Positions 35,201 through 46,293 of a stretch of 64,000 bases of DNA are shown piece by piece; position 1 is the first letter of the stretch; each line of letters opens with the position of its first letter. Made by a program: the position numbers and the translations under genes. Under the pieces are notes generated by a model. The model did not search any database and was not told the DNA's origin. It saw nothing but the letters and a program-made list of their open reading frames with translations. The DNA is from Stenocarpella maydis (lineage: Eukaryota; Ascomycota; Sordariomycetes; Diaporthales; Diaporthaceae): positions 24,352-88,351 of the forward strand of contig NQMI01000166.1 in NCBI GenBank assembly GCA_002270565.1, in the 5' to 3' direction.

Positions 35201-36632
35201 GTGTGCTGTGTCCACCCGACTGGAAAAGTGGCGCGAATGTGTCATACAGATAGATCTATTTGAACCTTAAAGAGGCCCCTTCCGTAATGGCCATGCCACA
35301 TCCAGTGCATAGGGCCGAGCCGTTCGGTCCGCCAGGAGATAGTTTGTTTCGTATTTTAATCCGGTAACAACCCCCTTTGTTGGAAAAACAAGGAGCTGCG
35401 GCGGCATAGTTGACCAGTCAGATTTGAAAGCGGGGCGTTGCTTGGTATCGTTTTTGGCTGCAGTACGAGTTTACCTCGCGTTGAAAACTGAACTGTCATT
35501 TGCGCAGCCTTCCTACATAATACACCCTATAGCAGGTGATCGACATGCGCGCGCGCCGGGGGTCCCGAAGTCATCAAGGCTCGAGGCACTCTCCAGCAAG
35601 TGGCTCGCGTTCGAAGTTTTGCGGCCAGGGCCGTTGCACATGGGTCTTGCTGTCGTGGGCAAGGGCGGAGGATTGCCCAGAGGAGAGGAGACGAGAGCAT
35701 CTGCTTTCATGGAATGACTTTCTGACTTCAAGAGAATTTGGTGGGTGGTAAGAGACACAGTTATGAAAGAACACTGTGGGATAGATACTAAGTAGAAAGA
35801 TTTACGCTGCTACATACCTGTAAGAGGCTTATTAAGATGAATAAATCAGACCCCCCCTGGATAGATGAAGTCCCCGGACTCGGCTGCCCCACTGAAAAGC
35901 GGGTCACAGTGCCCGTTGGGAACGAACGCGACGTGACGAGCATATACATACAGTTCAATCCCTGTGATTATATCCATGTAGGTACAAGCAAAGCCCACGA
36001 TATAGCGCAGTCCAGCGTTGGCTGTGTTGTACCTTCCTGGATATAGTTACATGGGTCGAACTGTACGTCCAGCAACACCCCGGCCATTCGGGGAGGCCAT
36101 CTTGTTGAAGTTGTTCTGCTCTTCCTCAAGGCCACCAACGATTCCTGGGACAGTATCCCGCATGTATGCCACTTTGATTTGATCGCTGTCGGTCGGCGAG
36201 AGCCCAACCGTGGCGTTGGTAAATATTTTCTGAGAATTTGTCGTTCATCGTGACAGTGCATGCACAGTGCTCGTGGACAGAAATTGAACGGAATTGCCCA
36301 CTTCTCAATGCAGGTGATAAAGTATCCGCATCCACCGCCAGTCCAAATTTGAAGGGGTGGTGGTCTTCTTGTAAGTTCGTAGCTCTCACCTCGCAAGTTT
36401 CATTGACTCGGTGCAGGGGCTATGGAAATAAACTTTACAACGCCATGTGCCTGAAGCAGTCGGGTTTGGCACGGATCAAATCCAAACCTTAATGAGCCCA
36501 GTCAAGACTCAAGACCAGCACAATGCCCGACCTCCCCGTCGGTAAATAAGATCTGATGAGGGTGAGTTCTCTCCCAATTTTCCTGGCCCGACTCACATTC
36601 GATTCAAACCTGAATGTTCCAAGACAGCTGAC
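32231..36632. other. 4.4-kb region without a supported gene
   Basis: The first 300 bp are very AT-rich (repeat-like). The rest has average composition, but only short frames on both strands (for example minus 33454-33765 and 34639-34986) without recognisable motifs or splice structure; relics of an old gene cannot be excluded. An imperfect inverted repeat lies at about 35949-36068. Confidence 0.4.
35949..36068. repeat. imperfect inverted repeat (about 38-bp arms)
   Basis: ACAGTTC...GGTACAA at 35949-35986 matches the reverse complement of about 36031-36068 with seven mismatches by eye; the spacer is about 45 bp. No terminal direct repeat seen. Confidence 0.45.
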
Positions 36633-38034
36633 ATGGCGGTGCAAGCCACTGGGGTCTTTGACCCAAACCAGTATTACCGACTTACGAACCTCGCGCTGGG
36701 CGGCGAGTTCTCTCTAGATGTCAGCAACACCAAAGCATACCCCGATGGGAAGCTAGGGATGGCGCCGTCAGGGCTTTACTCAGGGCAGATATACCAAATC
36801 CTCGAGAATTCGGAGGATCCGGGGCACTACTGGTTCGCGAGCTCCTGGCTAGGCGCAAAGGAGAAGATGGACGCCGTGATCAACAGCAGAGGGGACTTTG
36901 CTCCATTCTTGAAGAATTTTACAACCGACTACAACCAGACGTGGGGGCTGACGCCTCACCGAGATGTGACGACTAACGGCACAATATGGACCATCATGCC
37001 GGACTGGTTCGGGGGCGTGGGTACCGGCCTCACCATGAGTGTGTACAACGACACGAAGCAGCCATATCTGGCCGTTCCAGGGCCGAACCCAGACCTTGGG
37101 AAGGGCGACGTTAACCAGGCATGGTTGATCACCTTGGAAGGCTATACGATTGACGATCCCACATTCTCGTCAACAAACTTGCCGGCACTCGCAACTGCTG
37201 TACGTTTCTCATGTCGTCCACCAGCTAGCAACATATACTCATCACACTGGATAACAGGCACCGATAGTACCAGAAGGAATCGTCCCGACTGCCGATGCGA
37301 CACCAACGCCCGAGACTACGGGAGGGGCAGGTGAATCAAACGAAACAAACCAGCTTGATGCCCCACTGATCGCCGCCGCCGTGGTCCCCTCCGTAACTGT
37401 TCTCCTCTCGGTGACCGCCTTCATCGCCTTCATCTGCCTGCGCCGCCGCAGGGCAAGGAGAATCGCGCAGAACATGCCGTACGGGACGGGCACGGCCGCC
37501 GCGGCATCCGAGGACGGCCTCGCGTCCGAGATCCTCGACACGTTCAGCGTAGAGACCCTAAGCCAGTGGCGCAGCCGGCGCTCCCTGCGCGAGAACTCCC
37601 GGCCGTTCACCCAGAGCGTGGCGAGCAGCCACCTAAGCGAGCCTCGGCTCGGCCGCCTGCCCGAGGACAGCACAATGTCCATCAACCCGCAGGCGAACTC
37701 GCTGAGACCTCCCCCGTTGCGCACGCCGTCGTCCGGTAGAGGTGATGGACAGGTTGCTGGCAGGCCGAAATTCTACCGGGCTTCGGCCCTGGGGATACCG
37801 GACAATGGTACGGCTCTGGCTGGCCAAGACTTGTGTCACACGCAGACTGAGGGTTTGAGGGGATTATCGCCCACCAGGAGGCCATCGTGGATGGAGGAAT
37901 ACAGCCCGAGTGTAGTGGAGGGTAAGGAAATGGACGTCTTGGAAACGGCGACTGCCGAAATGGACGGCCAAGACACGAGGAAGAGGTTCGAATTGGACAA
38001 TACCCAGCCAGCGAGCAGATACGAACTGGAATGA
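36633..38034 (+). CDS. receptor-like membrane protein with ricin-type lectin-like ectodomain
   Basis: Exons 36633-37199 and 37258-38034 (phase-0 intron of 58 bp, GTACGT...AACAG) give 447 residues. Residues 8-175 begin FDPNQYYRLTN and contain three Q-x-[WY]-like repeats (GQIYQI, NQTWGL, NQAWLI), suggesting a beta-trefoil carbohydrate-binding fold of the ricin-B type. A Pro/Thr stalk follows, then one TM segment at about residues 225-249 directly followed by RRRRARR, a stop-transfer signal placing the rest inside the cell. The cytosolic tail (about 190 residues) is Ser/Pro/Arg-rich and unstructured. No cleavable signal peptide precedes the lectin part, so either the TM acts as anchor or an upstream exon is missing. 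A surface sensor is inferred; the family is not named with certainty. Confidence 0.75.
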
Positions 38035-38985
38035 AGCAGGTATCTGCTCTTTTCGCCATGTACATAAAAGTCGTTTCAGCGTTTATTTCATACGTTTATT
38101 ATCAGCAGTCCTCCAGCATTCTACCGGCAAAACGGAATTAGTCTATACGATGATAAACCTAAAGCCTAACTGATAATCCAACAAAACTGTGTCTTGTCTC
38201 AAGTCTCCCAAGGTTTGCAACCTGCCCCCACGAATACCTTTGCCATGCTAATTTTATGCAGCCGTCGCCTCAAAGCGTCCTACGGAGTCCCAAATAGCTT
38301 CATATCTGTTGGGCTTGCATGTCAGGTGGTCCAGTGGAGTCGCAAGGCGGAAACAGAGATAGCCTACTACTGCACATGACCCAATGTTTGGCGCGAGAAA
38401 CCCACAGCCACAGCCACGTCCAGACCTGGAGTAGGCTTTGCCAAGTTGAATCAAGTGCTGTACAGAGTTTTAACTGAGGGCTCCTGCTCCAGGGTTCATG
38501 GGATGACTCTGGAAGTCGGCAGTCAAGCGCTTTATAAACTATGAACCGCTGGGATAACCCTCACTGGGTGCTTACATGCTGGGTAGACAAAATTAGCGCA
38601 TTGGCATCAAACCTGCAGTAAAATTTCACACTTCTAGACATATAATTTGTATAAGCTGCGAATTGTGACTACACATCAGACAGTCTGATGTGCGTCGTGA
38701 ATGTTATAATTATATGGTCCACTCATATGGCGTCACTTAATACAACAACATTTGGTTATGAAATTATATGACTTGCCCGACTGGGTGTGGGTCTCAAGTG
38801 ATATGAGTAGCAAACATTGAGTGCATTACTCGAAGGAGGGACAACCAGGTCAGTTACGACATGCGATCTGGCAAACAACCAAGCCCACCGCATGCATATC
38901 GTGTCCCGCACTTGAGCACGAGGCCTCCACCATCCACCTGTAGGGCCACTCTTCCAAGTTTGGACCCCACCACGCGCCAAATAAC
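38035..38985. other. intergenic region, no gene seen
   Basis: Convergent 3' flanks of the lectin-like gene and the calpain-like gene; short frames only. Confidence 0.5.
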
Positions 38986-40724
38986 TCACTTGGCGACGCC
39001 CATATACTGGAAGGACTCCTTGAAGGAGCGGGTCTCGAGGGCGAACAGGCCGCCCTGGTCGAGCAGCTCGGCGGGCTGCCACAGCTCCGGGTCCATGCGG
39101 GTGAGCAGGCCCGGGTAGCTGCTGAGGCCAGCCGGCTCGGTGACGCCGAAGGGGTTGCGCAGGACGATGTACTGCCTGTCCCCGACGACGGCGTAGCCGC
39201 AGATGGAGTAGGCGTGGTTGGCGACGAGGTTGCTGCCGCGGTACATTGGGCCGGTGGCGTGGGTCCAGGCGGACATCGGGTTGATGGTCTGGGAGGTGGT
39301 ATCATTAGTACAAAGCCCCGTACATGATAAAAAATGTCGCACGCTGGGCTTACCTTGTTGTTCACGCAGTTCTGGCGGATGATGCCGAGGAGCTCGCTGG
39401 AGCCGTGGTTCTCGCAGCGGAAGTAGTGCGGGTCACGGCCGTTGATCTGAGCCATGGCCTTGATGGGGTCGCCAGCGTGGGTGCTGGTGATGTCAGGGTG
39501 GTCCTCGTTATTATTGTTGTTGCCGCATTGGTCGTGATTGCGGTTGCCCAGGATCCACTTTGCGAATGCCTTCTCGTAGAGTGAGGGCCAGATGTCGGTG
39601 CCATCTGAGGCACGAGCAAAGACAGGCTCGTTGTTGGAGTTGGTGACGGGGATCTCGTAGTTTACCTCCACCGTCTCGGTGCGGTTGTTGTTGTGGCCAC
39701 CCTTGTCGTGGAAGCGGACCCTGAGGGCGTGCCGTCCACGATTGCCCTGGCTGTCATCTCCCATGCACTCGTGGTGCGGGTGGACACGAGTGGCGCGGTT
39801 GATGGACGCAGGGTCGGCCCAGAAGACAGAGAATATGGCTGCGATTAGCCAGCTGTTCGTGGAGGCGCCCTGGGTCGGATCGTCAAAGAAGTGGATGGGC
39901 CGACGCCTTCCATCGCCAATGGAGAAGTTTGTCACGTCATTGACAAGGCGACGGTTGACAAGCTGGAAGAAGTGGTCATACATGTCGCGCCATGATGCGT
40001 TGTGAGGAGACCACTCGTTCTGGTCCCGGCCGTCATGGTCCCTGTTCCGCAGACGGAACGGGGTCAAGAACTCGTTCAAGGTGCGCGTCAGTTCCCGGTT
40101 GGAAACCTGACGAGCGACACGGTTGCCGTTGGTGTTGGCTTCGATCACCACGCGGATCTTTCCGTTCTGAATCCGGGCGTGCTTGACGCGTACCTGCTTC
40201 AGGTCCTTGATACCAATCTGCTCAAGATCCTGCAGACGCTGAACCCGAGACAGATCAGGTGTCACGAGGTCACGCTCACTAAGAAGGTGGATGTCCTTCT
40301 CTGTGAGCTGTGAAGCCGTGCGTTCCTTCTCGTCGAGCTGGAGGCCGGCGTAGAGCACTGATCTATTCTTCATGTCGAACAGCTCGTCATAGTCGGTCTG
40401 GAGGACCTGAGAGATCAAGCTTGAGGCGTTGACCGAGTTGCGGTCGATGCGTCGGCCGAGCATGGCCTCAACCAGGGCATAAGGGTTGCAGCATCCGATC
40501 CTGACATTCTTGGGTTGCTGGTCAGGCCGGGGGTTGCGGTTATTGTCGCACGCCGAAGTTGAAAGCATCATGTCGCTCCTGAGGTCTGGGAGGTCATCAT
40601 AGTCGAGTGCCTCAGTGCGTTCAGAATCCCTGTTTGCAACCGCACGGCCGAGGATGGCCTGGACAAGAGCTAACGCGTCTACTGTGTTTGATGGCTCGGA
40701 GGCGATGGAGCGCGCGTCACCCAT
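38986..40724 (-). CDS. calpain-like (peptidase C2 family) protein, catalytic Cys replaced by Ser
   Basis: Calpains are cytosolic Cys/His/Asn proteases. Two exons (40724-39354, 39288-38986; 65-bp phase-0 intron) encode 557 residues. The first about 270 residues are unlike the catalytic domain, but contain a two-fold repeat of a short motif (ALVQAILGR at residue 18, ALVEAMLGR at 83). The protease core starts DPTQGASTNSWLIAAIF, where the family has QG-x-x-x-x-CW; residue 291 is Ser instead of Cys. The His and Asn motifs are intact: NHAYSICGY (His482) and LRNPFG (Asn502). A linker rich in Asn (NNNNNE) lies between. With Ser at the nucleophile position the protein is probably inactive as a cysteine protease or has changed chemistry; this is inference. 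The start is the only in-frame ATG near the leader and gives no signal peptide. Confidence 0.82.
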
Positions 40725-43380
40725 TTTGCGTATGATATTCCTTGTTTTGTACTAGGTGAGGGTGGAAAGTGGCTGAAGAGTAAGATGAGAGCCGAACTAT
40801 GGTCCAAGGTCTCCTAATCCGATATGGATCTCAAATTGCTAGAGTCCAAAGGGGAGGGCGTGCTATCTTATATACTTGAAGTCTTCGAGAGGAGCTTCCA
40901 CGCCTCGCAGTGCCATCCTGTTGCTTGGCCATCGGCATCCCGACGCGTCATTCACCACTGAGAGCTGCTTAGGATGTACATGAGGAGATAATGTGCCCCC
41001 TCAGTGGCCCCAGACCCTTTCACCAAGGCTCCCGTGCCACTGTTCTAGATCCAAGGTTTCGAATTCCGGCATGTGATCGTTCAGCCTCGAAGTGCGCATT
41101 CGTCCCCCCTCTCTGCCACGTTAAACTCCCAACAAAGCCAATCTACAAGTTCTAGAGAAACTATTCGTCCAAGACACCATCCCGGAAACGTTGTCCTGCT
41201 CCTTGTTCCTTCACCCCTTGAAGCATTTCCCCAACAAGGTATTTTGGGATCCTGTAAAAAGCTCGTGATTCTTCACGACATTGGTTCAATATCGCACATT
41301 AGCTCGGCACTACGGCATCCAGGGGACTCGATGACGAGGCTAGCATTCCGGAGGACATTCCTCATCATGGAATCGTCCAACAGCGCCTCTGTCGGCATCA
41401 TCTTGCTCGTGGGACTAGAGTGTTCATCTACATAGTGGACTGCATATCCCGCTAGTTATTCGTATTGGGTGTTGTAGACGAATTGCGGGTCATAGATGGT
41501 GAACAGACACTAGTCCTTGATATTGCCGAGAGCTATACGAACTGTGTAGGACGATGTCAACAACAGGTGAGGTCGATGGAGATCATGGACCCTAAGGCTC
41601 CCATTGGATGAGTTCCTTGCCACAGCTCTTCATATTCCAGAATTAGGTGATGAGCCGTGCCACTTCCCCACAAAACTATCTGCGGCTCAATGCGGGGACA
41701 CTAGGGGTCAAGGCTGCCGCTCAAGCCTGATGTTCGAATGGCAGGAATGGCTCGTAATGGTAACGAGGAGCTACCGAACAAAGGACTGGAAGCCAGGGGC
41801 ATGATCGACGTGGTGGCGCCAGGGGGCGGCTACGCTAATGAATCGAGATCTCTGAAATATGTACCACTCGTGTCCCCCGTTACCGCATGCCAAAGCAGTA
41901 TCAGGCGTAGGAAGGGTGGTTTAGAGAGTCAAGGACGTGCGTAAATTTTCAGTTCAACGAACTAAACCTTCTCGATACTTGGTCAACCACTAAAATGGTG
42001 ACTCAGCTTAGGAAGACGAAATGTATGGGCATGTATAACTCTACAGCTCTACTTGGGGAGCTTCTACCTCGGCAGGCCACGGTCTAGATCCACAAGAGTT
42101 GGGGACCATAGCCCTGAAAGACTTCCTTCCCCTCATACTCACATGCACAATGAGCTCAAGATTTAGGCCGCCATTACTCAATTGGCTGCCATCGGATATG
42201 TCTGAGCCCCTATATCCGAAGCTCGTGCATCTGCAGCTACCAGAGGCCATAGAGGTTTCTTTCGCGGTCGACATTTATGCGTATATCAAATGGTATCCCA
42301 TAGCGAACACCGGTCAGCCTGGGGCCAGATACATTTTCTTCTCCGGGGCGTGGCTAATGTTTTCAAATATGGCAGCTTTAACAATGCGTCGTTCTGTAAA
42401 GGTTGCGACTATTCTTTCGGTATCAATTCTGCTTCTAAGCGTTTCCCGCACCGTAATATCTCTTCATGTGAGGCCACATTCAGATGTCAGTGTCATTTCT
42501 CGCATGGCCGGAAGCGGCACTGGGTACGGACGTTGAGAGAGTCTGGGCGTCGGGACAGAACATCCTTTCAGGAATTTCGGGTCGGTCGGATTTGCCTTTT
42601 TAGGTTGGCACTGAACGAAGCTGCGCTGGCCTGATGGAGCCCCCAAATGTCTCGCCGGGTCTCCGAAGCCCTGTGCGCTCATTGAGCAAATAATTACTTG
42701 TTCCGGTGATGGTGGCTAGTTACAATCATGTCAAGGATGTCGCTCACTTGGGTTTTACTCCCTAATTATGCGTTATATTTTAGTCACCTAAAATAAAGGC
42801 AAGTTTTCTTCTTTCTGCGACGACCCCCCTGCATAATGCAGATGACGTTTGGGTGAGTTTCCGTCTAGTCCCACCGCAGTAATCCAGTTGGAATGAGACT
42901 AGGATTTGGGACCATGCCATATATCTGCGATTTCCCCACAAGTCTCCCGTCTTGTGATTTGCATATCGTTATATTTTCATAACTTGTTTACATCCATTGA
43001 CATTAGCTAGTGGGCACTGGGTATAGCCTGGCCATGCGTTGTTTTTTTTGTTTTTTTTACAAAAAAAAAGAATTAGCGCTTACTGCGGCTTCATAGACGG
43101 CGCTACTCGTGATTTTCGCTTCATTATTTGTCGAATGGCCACTGACGACATGTCTAAATGTTGCATAGCGCTGATGGCCAAGCGTACATCCACGTGCCGA
43201 TTCTAAGACGCTGAATAGTAGTAGTTCCCAAAGCGGACCAAGGTCTTCCAAGTAAAAGCCAGGGCAGATTCTTCACAAGTGTTCACAGTTCTTGCCATCC
43301 AGGTACGCACTGGCAATTCCACAAACATCCTCCTAGTTATGTCCATGCATTGTGGTCTCAGACGACTGAGGACGAGGCAA
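40725..43380. other. 2.7-kb region without a supported gene
   Basis: Holds the calpain-like gene promoter on the left. Frames at 41073-41435 and 42099-42634 have no recognisable motif; the frame at 42290-42634 is Cys-rich but lacks a signal peptide and a clean start. A T/A homopolymer pair lies at about 43040-43070. Confidence 0.4.
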
Positions 43381-45162
43381 CTAGGGATCCGCGTCCGCCA
43401 TGTCCTGTTTGTATCTCTGAATACACCTCTCCTTGCTCTTCTTGAAGTCGACATGCGGCGCAGGGTATCCGAGCTTCTCAAATTCCTCCTTGCTTAGCCG
43501 GCCATGCGGGTCAAACACAGCCTTCCCCTTGACGTCCTTCAGCTCCGGTACCCACCTCCTAATGTACTCGCCGTCAGGATCACACTTTTCTGCCTGAACG
43601 ACGGGGTTGAAGACCGTGTAACTAGGCTCCCACCCCTGTGTGTTGTTGCTCAGGTCCCAGTCCACCAGCATCTCGGCGAAGAACCGCTCTCCCTTCCTGT
43701 AGTCGATGAGCAGGTTTGTGCGCAGGTAGCTGCTCGTGTTCATGCGCAGGCGGTTGTGCATGTAGGCCTCCTCGCGCAGCTGCCTCATGCCCGCGTCCAC
43801 AAAGGGCATGCCCGTCTTGCCCTCGCACCACTTCTTCCACCCTTCCTCGTCATCCTCCCACTGGACAAAGTCGAACTTGAGGTTGTGGGGTAGGTTCATG
43901 GAGTCGTGGGGCGTGATGGCCAGCATGTGCCTGTAGAACTCGCGAAAGACTATCTCGCGGACCCATGTTGATATCCCCGCGTCTCCCGAGTCGAAGCCTT
44001 CGCCTTGGTTTGCTTCCATTGCTGCCTTTAGCGCCTCGCGGACCGAGATCACACCGGATGCGAAATAAGGCGAGAGCCGGCTGGAGTTGTCCGCGGCGGG
44101 GATGGATCTGTTCTTCTTGTAGGTTTTGACTTTCTTGCCTAGGAAGTGTTGGAGGCGCTTGATCCCAGCTTCATGACCCGCCGGCCACAGCTTGCGAATA
44201 CGGTTCCTGTCTTTGGTTGAAGCAAACTGCTTTGACTCCGGCAGCTCAGGAATCTTAGAGTCGAACAAAGGCTTTAATTCTGTTTTGGCCTTTTTATCAT
44301 TGGCAGTCGGCGTATCAACCAGGTCGAGGAGCTTCGGATTATCCGCCACCTCAGCTAGCCAGGCCTTGTGATAGGGGGTGAAGACCTTGATGGGACCACC
44401 TGATCCAGTTTTCAAAGTCTTGGGCTCGATGATTGTCTGGTCGTGATAGACATGGAATGATGTTTTCAACTCCTTTTCGGCTAATTGGTCGACCAAATGT
44501 ATGTCTCTCCTTAGCTCATCGACCTCATATTCGATATTGGCGAAGACGTGGCTGATATTGTTCTCCTGAATGAATTCTAGTACCTTCTTTCCCTTCTCGC
44601 TTCTTTCCTCAGATGTGAGAATTGTCAACGGTATGTTCATAGCATGCAGCTGTTCACGAAGTCGTTCAAGAGACTCCAACAGGAAGTCCGTTCTCGCAGG
44701 GCTCGTTCCGTGCCACTCAAGGTCTTTGGGAGACCACAAGAAGCATGTAAGAAGATGACCAGAGCCCTTCCTCGCCATCTTGGATGCTTCAAATAGTGCC
44801 CGGTTGTCTTCGGCTCGCACATCCTTGCTCCTGAACCAATGCAGGACATCTCCAACCTTCCGGCCGTCCTTCTCCGCATCCACCTTGTCCAAAAGCTCGT
44901 CTAATGGCGGATGCGCGTCGATCTCCTTGGCTCGTTTGGTTGAAGGGTGCTTGAGCCCGTCTTCATGGGACATGGAGCGTACATGGCGTTTCGACATTGC
45001 TGATTTCAGGCGAGAATATGATAGATTTGTGAAATTTATTGTTCCCCTGTGCTCTTGCGATATTGTGTTAGGAACTTTTGATAATGCACAGCTCACAGAC
45101 GGTCTGGTGAGGAAGCAGATGACGGTATTTGCTTGGAGCAGGCGAATGTGAGACATTGGCAT
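43381..45162 (-). CDS. divergent DNA photolyase / cryptochrome family protein
   Basis: Photolyases use FAD and blue light to split UV pyrimidine dimers. A single-exon frame of 593 codons. The antenna domain starts VLHWFRSKDVRAEDNRALF; the FAD domain includes WPAGHEAGIKRL, SSRLSPYFASGVIS, WVREIVFREFYRH, FVDAGMRQL, MHNRLRMNTSSYLRTNLLIDYRKGERFF. The segment normally reading DGDxAxNNGGWxF/W...DxxPYFRxFNP is shortened here to DWDLSNNTQGWEPSYTVFNP (about 43590-43660), losing around ten residues that line the FAD/DNA pocket in standard class I enzymes; then normal sequence resumes (DPDGEYIRRWVPEL). This marks a distinct paralogue whose repair activity is uncertain. Two starts are possible: Met1 adds a 55-residue basic/Ser-rich leader that might target mitochondria, while Met56 (44997, MSKRHVRS) gives a typical nuclear-type N-terminus. 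Confidence 0.88.
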   Translation of the reverse strand: MPMSHIRLLQANTVICFLTRPSVSCALSKVPNTISQEHRGTINFTNLSYSRLKSAMSKRHVRSMSHEDGLKHPSTKRAKEIDAHPPLDELLDKVDAEKDGRKVGDVLHWFRSKDVRAEDNRALFEASKMARKGSGHLLTCFLWSPKDLEWHGTSPARTDFLLESLERLREQLHAMNIPLTILTSEERSEKGKKVLEFIQENNISHVFANIEYEVDELRRDIHLVDQLAEKELKTSFHVYHDQTIIEPKTLKTGSGGPIKVFTPYHKAWLAEVADNPKLLDLVDTPTANDKKAKTELKPLFDSKIPELPESKQFASTKDRNRIRKLWPAGHEAGIKRLQHFLGKKVKTYKKNRSIPAADNSSRLSPYFASGVISVREALKAAMEANQGEGFDSGDAGISTWVREIVFREFYRHMLAITPHDSMNLPHNLKFDFVQWEDDEEGWKKWCEGKTGMPFVDAGMRQLREEAYMHNRLRMNTSSYLRTNLLIDYRKGERFFAEMLVDWDLSNNTQGWEPSYTVFNPVVQAEKCDPDGEYIRRWVPELKDVKGKAVFDPHGRLSKEEFEKLGYPAPHVDFKKSKERCIQRYKQDMADADP

Positions 45163-46293
45163 TTAGAGTTTGCAGCCGGCAAAAAGAACTCTGTCAATTG
45201 TGACAAGATATCATTCAATCCATCTAGTGAAGAAGTCGACTTTAAGGACAAAGTCTATGACGCAACGGACATTAAGACCATTGGACTAGGGATGCTACCG
45301 CGAGCTGAGGATCCCAGTACCTTGGTTCAAAGATGGGCCGCAAGTAGTTAGCAACCACCACACTATTTCTGGGTGGCTCCCACCCACACTTAACTGCTAG
45401 ATGCGGCAAACACTGATAGAAGGGCTAGTTGCTAACCATCGGCGAATTGAAAGTTTCCTCTCGCTCATGTCGGAAGTGGTTTGAGCCATCCAGGAGCTAC
45501 TAAAATTCAGATGAGTTCCCCTGTTGAAGACCGCCAGCAATATCCAAGCGAACATTGAAGCAAATCTTTGGAAAGACAAGGCTTGGTGAATAATTTGAAA
45601 GTGAATCAACACCCTTGGTCCGAATATGCACTACTACGAAGAAAGCTCATATAGTAAAACTGCCCACAGACCTGGCACACGAAATGTCTGGGTTATAGTT
45701 GAGGAGCTTGTTTTGAATTGTACATTGGTTAAGAACTTGTTAAGCACGACTTTTTATCGTAAAATGTTCTCTAGCCTCCTTGAAGCCCGTACATTTAGCC
45801 GAGGCTGCCATAGCATCTCAGCCAATGCGTTGGGCAGCAGCAGATGACCAAACCAGCAAACATCATGATAAACACATGGAGCAGAGATGAGTGTCACAAG
45901 AGGGTCAAAAGGCGGGAGCCTCATGTGTGACGATCCAGTCAGATTGGCGCCTACGTGCAAACACTCCTTGGCATACAACCTGTGCGCCACTTTCCACCCA
46001 CCTCCCACCATCCACATGCGTGAGACGAAGCTTTCACGAGCATTTACTCGCCAGACGAATCACCAGCAACCGATCCTCCCAAGGTTCACGATATCCGGCG
46101 TCTTGTGTCGCCGGATTCACCACCCGCCTTCCCACGGATGGTTCTACCCGTGTACGACGTGCCTCTCCTGGCGTGGAACTCGGGGTTGCTAGAACAGGCC
46201 AGAGATAAGTACATCAAGGCCACCCACTCGGCCCAGACAACAAGATGAGTCTTAAAGATTTCGGCCATCACCAGCCTCAATGAACTCAGAAGC
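45163..46293. other. intergenic region, no gene seen
   Basis: Divergent promoters of the photolyase-like gene and the secreted-protein gene. Short frames without motifs. Confidence 0.5.

Noticed and set aside
42290..42634. Cys-rich 114-codon frame
   Set aside because: No signal peptide, no regular cysteine spacing and overlap with another open frame; most likely chance.
43622..43893. Antisense and alternate frames inside the photolyase-like gene
   Set aside because: Shadows of a clearly coding frame.
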